From: Talinum fruticosum
Lineage: Eukaryota; Streptophyta; Magnoliopsida; Caryophyllales; Talinaceae
Direction of reading: 5' to 3'
NCBI GenBank assembly: GCA_021018815.1
Contig: JAITYX010000054.1
Coordinates: forward strand, 62,001 to 126,000
Length of the DNA stretch: 64,000 nucleotides
Of the stretch, positions 12,991-24,900 are shown piece by piece. The notes beneath the pieces are model-generated. The model did no database searches and was not told the origin of the DNA. It saw only the letters and a list, made by a program, of their open reading frames with translations. Made by a program: the position numbers and the translations under genes. How positions within the stretch are numbered: position 1 is the stretch's first letter; every line of letters starts with the position of its first letter.

Positions 12991-15900
12991 TCAGACACCA
13001 ACCTCAACACCATGGGGCCCAATCCGATTTCTAGAGATGAAATTGAGAACAAGAGTTGCAAATTCGTTGGGAACATCCTCCTGCAGTAGAGTTTCTATAA
13101 TTAGAAACACTCCCCATAGCGAATAAATACATTAAAACAGGTACAAATGAACTGTTCAATGGAAAACAGTGATTTGATTAGACCTGTATTGCATGTCCAG
13201 TGTGTCTGACAACTACCATTTGAAACTTGCCTTGCATTTGACCTATAGTGAGAGTTCTGTGACAGCACCGGAGAAGAGTTTCAGAATCTTAGTCCACATC
13301 TCCATCAATTTAGTGTCTCAGAAAATAAAAGGAAAAGGAAAAGGACCAGAAGAATGTTTCCAGAATGGGTCATTAAGAATAAGAGACTGGTTTTATGGCT
13401 CTCTTTCCAATAAAAATGTTCAAGATTTATCTGTCATTGCCCACTGAGTGCCTGGGGTGGTGGTATCCAAACTCTTGACAATAACTACAAGTTGATGGAC
13501 CAAGTTTCCTAGTTAACAAATTCTCCACTGAGTGGGAGCCAGGTGGCTAAAACTGGTGTTACCGAAGACCTAGGATAAAATCTCACTTACGTAGGCCTGG
13601 CATCTCCCTTTGCACAAAAAAAAAAAAAAAAAAAGAAAAGCAAAGAAGATGCCTTCACTAGGAGCAGACTCACAGCCAAATTCAAATTAAGTAAAATGCA
13701 GCACAGGATTCAAAATGAACCCATCAGCTGATAAGGCTGGTATATAAGATAATATGCAGCTTTAAGTTGCAACAAATCAATCCCTTAAGAAGCCATGTCA
13801 GAACTTAAAAAAATCAATATTTAGATTCCCCTACAGGACTGGTATGCTACAACAGCAGAAAAAGTGACATCACCATGGATATTACGACAGAGCAAGCCGA
13901 TACTGCTGTAAGTCATTTCCTTTTTCATATTATATAAAAATGAATTTATGCAAGGGAGCCACAAAATGCCAATAGTTATGATTTTATCAATACAGAAAAT
14001 ATGGTACAGCCTAAAAGTGTCACTAAACTAAATTAATGAAAAGAATATTTCGATATCATGACGATACATTATACAACGATGCCTCCATGTATCTATTTCT
14101 TGCTTTATATGAACTCAAGTTCTCCACATGAGCGTGCATATATTTTCCATAAATGAATAAATAAATACAGATATGATAACAATAAAAACATGCACTACAA
14201 CCTTCTAACCTAATGACATGGTCATCACCAGTTCACAACAATGACAGGTATTAGAAATGTGACATCAATTTTCTAAGGAAGTTCTCCACTTTGAGGGTAC
14301 AAAGAGCACAAAACAATCCATAAGGTCCAAGCATCCACTTATAAGGAACTAGAGAAAGCAGGAACTTACAAATCCTTTGAAAGGCTTTTTGGGAGTCTAG
14401 TTCAGCATTTCAGAGGAAGCATCAACCAAAATTGATTACACTACATTAAAGCCTAAAATTGTCCAGCCTAACAATACAAGGGATCACTGTCACCACATGT
14501 GAAAATTGTCACCTGAAACTCAAGCCTTAGACCAGTGGCAAGCACAATTTCCTGCCTGCTGCAGTAGCACCATTGCTATACCACAACAACCCTAAATCTC
14601 ACTCATCTATTCTTCTCACAAGTTTGAAGCCTTAATGGATATGCAACTTTCTCCCTTTAAACAGATTATAATCTCTTTCATATCGTACAAATATATGAAT
14701 GGTAGAGCTGCTTCGTTTTAAGGCATAATCTTAATAATTAACAAGTAGAACAAGCTGATGTTGCTAAAACTTCAACTCTGGGGTAATCGAAATATCAGAA
14801 AATAGCAAATTCAATACATCTTTCTTCTTACATTTACCCTAGTAGATTGATCACTTGCTTATCAGAAGGAATCAAACAGTGGCTAGAAGTAACATTCTGA
14901 AATTGGGGAGTAGAATGTAGCCCAAAATCAATTCAGTAAATGGCAGAAGTGATATCGGAAATTGGGTCCAACTAAACCAAAAGTGAGCAGAATACACACA
15001 GACCGACACTAAATTGAAAAATATTCAGAACACTACTATGTCTAAGTCCACTGAAGAAAACCTGTCAAGTCTGTCTGTTCCAGCCAATAACAGGAGCTTC
15101 GAACAGGAGATGACAAAAATTTGTCTGAAAGGCCCTCATACCTGCAGTATAGAACGATAAGAAAAAAAAAAATCCTCATATATTAAAAGAAAAAAAAACA
15201 TATGAAATAAACAAGAGAGGTAAGACAATCTTTTAAAAATAAAATTGTGTGAGACAAGTGTTCTCAAGGAAAAGGAATAATAACATCTGTAGTAGGAAAG
15301 TAAAGCACTTGGAAATGACAATAGAAACAAATCAGAAAAAGAAACCAAACAGCATTTTCGGTACAAATTTAGCTCATAGCAGAATCATTAAATAAGTATC
15401 ATTAAAGGATGTGGAAACAGTTGAAATAGCCTTGTTTCAAAGCGATGCCCTTAATTATAAGTTCACCCAAGTAATTGATGCTGGCCAGAAGAACATGTCA
15501 ATACTTCAAAGTAATCAACATTGACAGTAAAAACATGTCAAGCATCAGTAATCTGTGGCTCAAGGTATGTCATTTGCCTACTGCTAAAGCAGAGGGCAGA
15601 CATGCTTAAATTCCAATAATAAAATCTTGAAGCTTTAATGAATTTATGAGTGAAACTTAGTTATCCTCAATTACGCAACAATGCCTAAAACATAATGCTA
15701 AAGTTAAGAGAATCATTAGGTTTCTGTTGAATTGAATTTTCCATCCAGAGCGTTCGATGAATCTCCTCAGGATTATACTGTGCCTACTATACTAGTTGGG
15801 TTCCACTGCAGCCTTCAAAGGCAGAAAAGTCCCCTGTCATTCGAAATTCATTTCTTTTGCCACTTCCTTTTATGACCTAATACTATCCATGGACTGAATG

Positions 15901-18900
15901 GCTACTAAAACTAGTCTGGTACATCATATTTAAGAAGAGGAAGAGTTGTTTGAACTCGGATATAATATAAACAATATATATATATATATATATATGACTG
16001 TTTGGTACATGAAATATTTATTTTGAACTCCAGATTGTTGTAATTTTAAGACCCAAAGTTCAGATTAATGACATCCAAAAACCCTTAGCCAAAAAGAAAT
16101 CAGACATGAAGAAGAAAGAGGGGGCGAGAGCACATGCAACCGAGCGAAAACAGGAACTTTAAATGTAACTGTAACCCATAATTCACTGTAGAGTAGTTAA
16201 ACATTCTGAAAAGAATTTATGTATCAACATTAAGAAATTCATGTAGTATTACAGGCACTGCAGTATATTCAACACAAATACCATGGAAGAAACACAGTTC
16301 CCACCACAACAATGTTTAGGGAGGCCAAGATATGCAGCCATCACATGAGGTGCTAAAGAAAAAGAAGTGCACTATTTTTCTTGGTGAAACAAAGTAGGTC
16401 AGACGGGAAACTGATACGGAGTTACAAAAATTATAATATTTACACAATTTCAAATATCCTTAATTTTATCTTTTTTTCCCCTCTTCCCTCCTCACTAAGC
16501 AACCAAATGCCTGCTGCCACGGCAGCAGAAAACTAACCATACAACTCAATGCCTCTATCACATTCTAGCTATAGTCTCATCTACAACACATCTTTTTTTC
16601 CCCTGTTAAAATTATGAATAAAAAAACAGAAAAATAAAACAGCAATAATTTTATAGAGCAAGCATTCATCGAATATGTTCTTAGGTTCCACACTACATTA
16701 GGCTGCCAATGCAAGTAATAGAAGTAGCCATTTTTGTACAGATGGCATTTTTGCAAAGTAGCTATTCATCTTGAATAATCATATTCATTATTAGAAAAGA
16801 TATACTCATTTGAAACATATGTGTCAATTGTCACCATTCTTGAGTGCTACATGGTGGTCTAATACTTATTTTCAATAAAGCATAGCAACATTCATTTTAA
16901 AAACCACAGTAGTTCAATTAATAAAAAGAGCTCTGCCTTTTTATAAGAGAGTGGTTACATAAAAACCTTAACATTCATTTTTAAGAAAAATGAATTTTCA
17001 AAAGAGTGACCCACATGCAATTTTTTGAAGCATTTGGCCTGGCCTGAGAGAAATAGAAGAGTTTTTGAAGGAGAAAAGAAACCTCCTCAGTGCATGAAAG
17101 ATAATTTGATCAAGACTCATTTTTACTCCTTTTTCTTATGGAACAATGGGAACTTTTTGCCAGTTTTTTGATGTTGTAGACTGTGGATCGATTCTATTTT
17201 GGAAGCATATAGTCCTTTTGTAGGATGCTTGCTTGGCATCCAACCTTTTGTCCATTATATACTCTCCTTCCCAAAATAAGTGTCCTTGGGACTAAGACCT
17301 ACTTTTAGTGAGAATAAATGAGACTCTTATTTCTAAGTGGGACTCTTATTTTGGGACGAAGGGAGTATTAATATATTCAATTTTTATTATCAGAAAAAAA
17401 GTAAAGTTTCAGACTTCATATTTGTCCAGAGATAGTTCCACCAAAATCCTGGTTAATGGTTCAATCCAAGCTAACTGGTTGAACCGATTGCCTTATTGAC
17501 CCACTAGCTCGACCACTCACTGAGTTTTTTTCTGACAACACGAGAGTTTGTTTTGGAAATGGCTTCATGCTCCCCGTTTATAAGATCGATAAGCAAATAT
17601 TCAGCTATACATTCATATCAAAAGAGAAATAATAGAAACAATAACAAACCACAGCAATCTCATACCAGCCTCTCCAATACTGTTCTGTTTTTTCCAATTC
17701 AGCACGGTGGACATAACTGCAATAAAAGGGAGGAGTTTTTTTCCAGGTAAGAAAAAGAAATTGAACAAATGAGAAAAGGAATATAAGATTAAAACAAAGT
17801 CCTACTATCAGGCAAGATGCTACAAATGAGACCATAAAATTGTTTCCATAAAATAATGTAAATAATGTATTTCAAATTATAAGGCGCTCAGAATAGTTTC
17901 CATGAAATAGGAGGTACCCAAAGTGATTTTCGTTAGCCCATCAACTGATAGTAGGTTTTCAGCTAAGAAACAGCCAATTTGCTGAGGGAATTCAGGGGGC
18001 AAGATGAACTGAGTTCAGTGCTACAATGCTGAAAGGGCCAAAACTTATGAAATGGGCTGCTTATGCCAAGGTGCTTTTCTTTAGGGCTTCTGGTTCATCG
18101 TATGTAGAATATATCTTTTTCTATTCCAAGGTGATTTTCTTTATGGGAGATGGGGGCAAAGGGAAAATACAGTTAACATACAGTTAGCAGAATGTGTGGA
18201 TACTGGATATTGTTTTACTTACCATTTCTTTGAATCATCAAATGTAAGTGTAGCAGGGATTGACACACGAGCAGAGTCAATATTTCTCAAGGTACCGCCT
18301 TTGACGCTCCATTCAATCTACATAGCATGATTGGAAACAGAACATGAAAACAAAAATATAAAAGTAGACAATACAGCTAAATGAACAAGATTGAGATTGT
18401 TATAAATATCAAGAATACGCACAAAAAGAATATGCCGAAAGTTTAATCCTTTTAATTTATCTATCCAAAACTTGAGAGAAATTTTGGAAAATATTACTAC
18501 TATTATAGTAGCTTGAGCTAGTTGGCAGGATATAATTTTTTGAAGCACCAATTTCATAAAGTAGAATCACCTCAGCAGGACTTGCACAGAATTTAGAACC
18601 AAAATAGAAAGATAGAGTCACCAGCAGGCTTCAGTAATAGGAACTCTAGTACAAAAGTTGCTGCCTGTATTAATTTAGGGGTAACCACTGCAAGTAGCTT
18701 CTTACAAGCTTAAATTCAGCAGCGCAGGGACCATCTGTGATCTAACAAAACATCTGTTTCTTTGCCGTTCATTTAGGACATGGATCCTAGTTGCTTTAAC
18801 TATATCTTCGCTGGCAACCCTAGCAAGGGAGAGAGGTGGTTTCCACATAACCCACAAAAATTATGTCCAGTCTCCAAAAATGCAATTCAAATTAAATAAG

Positions 18901-21900
18901 AACCAAAGAAATCAAATTGAAGAGAGATTAAAGAATTGTAGAGCACAATGGAAGTGGAAAATGCATGTTGATGAGAGGTTATATGCACAGTGCCAGGGGA
19001 GGGGTAAGAAGGAACTTGGGTGAGATAATAAGATACAAATAAGAAGAAAGCAAGAGTGACCAGAACTAGATATAGGAATTCCATAGGGAGGAAACTTGTA
19101 TCCATGAATAAAGGTCCATTTGAAAAAATCAAGCCTAAAAGTTCTGGGTTGTCCCTCCTTCACTCCCTTGATGGTGACCCTTGTCGAGATCTTCACAAGG
19201 ATATCCATGTAACTTCTTCTAACATGCTGATACACCTAATAATCCACGAGTCATAACCGCTTTCCTCTCCAAGTTGTCTTCATTTCCAAACTCATCTGTC
19301 CCAAGATATCCCAGATATCCTCAACTTTGCTCTTGACACCTTGTAGATTTTCCATCACCTCAATAACCAACAATCAAAGGACAATGCTGCATAACATCAT
19401 AGGCCTCACAACCACCCCATAGAACTTTTGTCAAGTCGAAACCCTTCCAAAGTCCAAATCATGAGGCAATCAACTTTTACTTTTCTTTTGTTTTTGGGCA
19501 CAATATCTTGCTGATTTACCCCTTTCCTCATAGCATTGACTAGGGATATCTTAAATTATCTTTCTTGACTAATTTATGATTTACTAATTTTCTTCAGTTT
19601 GATTGCTACAATGCTTCAATCTCAATCCTTAGTTTGAAATCATTAGACTCTAAGGTGCTCAACTAGAGTACAAGCAAATAGCTTATGTATCCCCAAGTTT
19701 CACCCCCTTGGTCAATGTAATATCTGAAAAAGCATGCACCAAATTACATCATCCTGAATCATCCACATAAGTATTAATAACCATAGAGAAAAGTAAATGC
19801 TCAAGAAAGATCTTTGGTGATGTTCAAACTAAACAGGAAAGTGCTCCATTCCCTCCTACTTTTAACATACATCTATACATATCCCTCACAACTTGAATAT
19901 TGGCAATACGTGCACCTTTCTTATCTAAACACCTCAATAGTACCTCCCTTCTAATTTTGTTGTTGTCTTCCTAATAATGAAGACCATTCAAGCCTCAACT
20001 TCTCTATTTAAAGCTTTGATGTATGTTCGAATTAATATGTAGCTTCTATGGTAGGGTAGTGAGCACAAAATAGTTTGGTTCTCAACTTCTCAGAGTGTTT
20101 CCATCTTAACACTTTCTCTATCACTCTCCAAAGTTTCCTCATGAGACTTATTTGGTTAGCAGCCCTTTAGCTGGTGCACTATTAGGTCCATTTGTTCCTG
20201 TACAACCATTGCTCCTTCATTCAGTAGGCATCTTGTCAGTCCTTACAACCAACTATGTGTTATACACACCTTTTCTAATACGTAGAGCTTCACTTCTTGG
20301 CTCTAGCTGATCCTTCTCAAACCATAATTTCCTCAAAAATCATCACCAATTTTAGAGCTATTGATATTCATTGATTGAGTCCTATCCTATTCTATCATAA
20401 ATTTCTCTAGAAGTGGTCATTATAATGCTTGGAATTCCAAGATTCTAAATAGGGTGAATGCTACTCTTGTGCGAAACATTAATGACATTGTGCAACTAAA
20501 ATGCCAACATGAGTTGTATCTCCTAATGTCTATGGTATGCGAAGCAAAGTGGAAACGGTGGGAGTTCGTTTGTATTGACAAAGTGAGATTCTTCTTTTGT
20601 CTTTTTTTTGGGGGGAGCTGTGGGTAATCAAAAAATATATTAGATAAGACGCCGAGAAAAATGTCTAGTATAGCTCAAAATGAAGCATAATCAGCAGTTA
20701 AATCCTATGAATCTACCTTTTGAAAACTCTCAGCACCCCACCTCCACTGTCACCCCAACCTCCCCCCCAACCAAAAAAGGGGGAGGGGGCTTATGATATT
20801 TATAATTGTAATCAACCTTGGCATGAAAGTTTCGTCACTAAATACTCATATTGGCAACTGAATCACCAACTTAAACGCGTTTTCTTCCCAATCACCAACT
20901 TAAAGGATCTTGCACCTCTTTCACCTCCCTCTACTCTTGTTCTAATCGCCTCGCACTTGTCAATACAGCGCAATTGTCAACAAGGTTGACCAAGCCATGG
21001 GAAGCCCACCCCACCAACTCACAACGTCATGTTAACACCAACATCAACACCCCCTCCGCCTCCCCCTCCCCCTCCCCTCCCCTTCCCCATATAGAAGCCA
21101 GAAAAAGATGGCACAGCAAGATAGGTGACAAACATAAACAACTAACAAAATTACATAGCCTAAAAGTTTATAGGAACATTCCATGTCATACATGCACAAA
21201 GTAACCGGTTATACTCATCATATTTCCGAAAAGGCTTACATGAGGGAAATGTTAAAAGTGTCAAAGTTCACATCAAATAACCCCCCAAAAAAAAAAATAG
21301 AAGTCAGAAAAGGAGATGGCATAGCAACAAAGGTGACAAACATACACAAACTAACAAAATTACATAGCCTAAAAGTTTCTGGACATCAGTTTAGGAACAT
21401 TCCAAGTCACACATACACCAAAAGTAACCAGTTATAAACATAGTATCTCCAGAGAGGCATGAGGGAAATAAAGTGTTAAATATTTACAACTGTAGTTGTA
21501 CTTATAAATGCATGCTAGGTGCTAAGGGCAAATATTTACAACTGTAGTTGTACTTATAAATGCATGCTAGGTGCTAAGGGCGAATATTAAGTGCCTAGGT
21601 AGGAAATAAAGACCGGAGGCAAGACTTACCTTAGGACTACTATACTAATCCTACACTTACAAACTCCTATCTTGGTCATGTACTTCTTGAGTGACAAAAG
21701 GAACAATCTAGTCCAATAACGTCACTCCATTCTTCTCCTGTCAACCTCTACCTCTCTTATGTGGACAAACCATATATGAGTCTTGCTTACTGCATCTTGT
21801 CCTTAATTGGTGTCACACATGTGTTGTCTCTAATAACTTCATTGCTTATTCTATCCAATATTGTGTGTGAGACATCCAACAAATCATCATCCATGTTACC

Positions 21901-24900
21901 ATCATCTTCGAACTTCGTTCCTCTTTATCAGCCAACATTCTAAGCCATTTAATAATTCCAATCTAACAACCATTAAGTAAAATATCTGTCTTGGTGGGAT
22001 CCTCTTATAACACAATTCCTTCCAGATGCATGCTTCCATTTCTGCATCTCACCCTTACAAGCTAAGTAATGTCCTCATCCATAGCAACTTATCATAATAT
22101 AACTGTTTTTTATCTTCTCTTTGTTTAGAACAGGCTAATTTTAATTCTTTGTTCAGGCAGGAATTATCAGTCACTTAAATCAACAGGCTTCTCAAGTTAC
22201 GCCACGCATTACAATGTTGAATAGTAAGAGTGTCCCCAGAGCAAGACTATCGGTTAGCAGCAGAATAAGTATAATTGTTTGACAACAGTCATCTACTTAC
22301 AGCTTTTTCAACGGTCCGAAAATGCTGCATCCTACTTGATAAAATTTTCTGCATGTGAATCAGAGAAGCCAAAGCTGTTCCCTGATTTCAACACGAGCAT
22401 CACTATCAATTCAACCAGAATGAACTATGCACTCCAGACAATTAATAAAAGAAATTGATATTATAAGACTCAAACCTCAACAACATCCACAACTACAAGT
22501 CCAGCCAAGCTGGGCAATGTTCTCTTGGCAGCAACATGTACAGCAACAGAACCTCCCATGCTATCGCACATAAAAAATTAGATGAAAGATCAGCAAAATT
22601 CCAACGAGCAAAAAAATTATAAAAAAAAAAAAAAAGCAAGCCCATCTCAGAGTTGTACAGAGCATCATAAGAGAGGAAATTAATTTCCTCGCTTGCCAAA
22701 AATTATAAAAGCGACACCAAGGAAGTATCAACCATGTTAAAAAAATTGAAAAAAGGCACATAATATCCCCCAAAAATTGCTGGGAGATACCCTACAATTT
22801 GTGGAAACTATTTAAAGAAGGCATGATTTTGAGGATGTACTTAAAAGTTATGCATATTTTGTGGAAACTATTTACAAGGTCTTTTCCAATTATTTTTTAA
22901 AACTTTCGATTAATTATAAGGGAAACACGGAAATACCCTCATCGTCTTCATTTTCTCTCTCCTCCATTTCCAATTCTTCATCACCATCTTCCTCCTCCTT
23001 GTTGTTTCTCCTCCTTCTCTCTTCCTAATCAAGCAAAAGTCAAACTAAACCCACAAATTCCAATAATCAAAAAGAGAAATTGTCAAATTCTAATTTTTGG
23101 AAGACTTTCGTGAGAATGGAGCCAACTTCGCATGATGAAGTATTTAGGGTGCAAAGAGTTTGCTCATTGAAGGACTCAGTTGGAGGACTGGTGATGGATT
23201 TGAGCTTCGCTTGTAAAAGAAGAGAGGAGGAAGAAGATGGTGATCAAGAATAAAAAATGGCGAAGATAAGTGCATTTCCGTCATTCTCTTATAATTCATC
23301 GCAAGTTTAAAAAATCACCGAAAAGACCTATAAATAGTTTCCACAAAATGTGTACAACTTTTAAATACATTGTCAAAATAATGTATCTTTCCACAAAATG
23401 TGAGGTACTCCCTCCAACTTTTGTAATATCCCCCTTCCAAAAGAGAAAAAAAAGGAAAGAACTTTTGTAATACCGCTTCCAAAAACAGAAAAAAAAAAAA
23501 AAGAAAAGGAAAGAAGGAAAACTTCATATCCTCAAGCTAGTTATTATACTTAATGTCATCCACAAGAGGATATTATACAACAAAATCAAAAGGGAAAATG
23601 AAATTCCTCATGCAACAAAGTTTTCCCTCATGAATCCATTATCAATCGCTTTCCTTCTGTATGCAGCACTAAATTGCCAATAGGCACTGTTTTCATACAT
23701 GTAGTTGGAAGAAATGGACAACAGAGGACAAACCTATGGCCAATAAGCACAATTGCTGGAGGGGAATCTCCATACATAGTCTTCAAAACAGCCAACACAT
23801 CGTTGCACAAAGTCTGCAGATGAAAAAAGCAATCTCACCCAGAGTTGAGGAATAGTATACGGAAGTAAAAACTAAAAATATACTATCTAAAGGTGCACAA
23901 GTCTTAGAAGACATGACTACTTAATGTCACATAAATAAGGTTTTACACATTAGCACCTCAATTGATAGGTCTAGATCATTATCAGTAGTTGACTTTCCAT
24001 GTCCTCTCAAGTCCATAGCCACTACTCGAACTTTCTCCTTAATATTACTCGCTGACAATGCAAATGAAAGCCTGGTCAAATCAACATCATAAATCAGATA
24101 GCACTGGCTAAGAAAAGCATTGGATTGATATAATGACTCCTAATAGAAAGATATATGTGTATACAACATAAAGGAATCAAGGCACATAAATAAGAAAAAT
24201 AGAGAAATTCTCCTGATTTTATTCTCTTCACAATTCAACCTGTTCCATTTTCATCCCCAAAAAGGAAATCAAAAAATTTTCAGCAAGTGATCTACGTCAA
24301 ATATCAAAAGCATAAGGAATGCTTCAATTAAGGGCAAGAATAAGTCAGAAACAAACAACTTGCTTTCACATTCTCTTAAATAAACAAGGGAATCAAATAT
24401 CAATTAGAGAAGCCTTACTAAGTTCTAAAGAGAACCAGAAACACGTGTATTTTCAACACGTACAGGAAAATGAACCCCCCGCCCAAAAAAAGGGAGGAAA
24501 AAGGAGAGAATGGAGCCCAGTCAACCCTGACGGAACTGTAATTGAAGCAAGAAACACTTGAGATAGAAGAGATACTAATTAAGCAAGTTTATGATTGATG
24601 CTTGACTTGGTAAAGATACGCAAGCAACTCCTACCAGTAATAAACCGGCGAACTGCCACATACTACCAGAAAAATCGCCTGCTATATGTTTGTATTCATG
24701 GATGAAAAGAAATGCCCGGTATGTTAAAGACAAACTTGTGGCTTTACCACAAGAGACTAGATTTGAAACAAAATAATTTTAGAAAAAGTGGAATAGGACA
24801 CAAGGAAGTTGGGAAAAGAGTACATTGCCAAGATGGCTTTCTGTCAAACCAAAAATAAAATGAAACAATCATAGAATCTGGGCAAGACCACAGCTAAAGC

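Noticed and set aside
17605..17835. PME1 exon 9 read through to IAVVCYCFYY as an alternative C-terminus
   Set aside because: A GTATGAG donor right after GGCTG matches the next exon's start in phase, so this is intron read-through.
23315..23527. Phe-rich minus frame as a membrane protein
   Set aside because: It arises from A-runs (23449-23520) next to the MITE and overlaps the MITE end.
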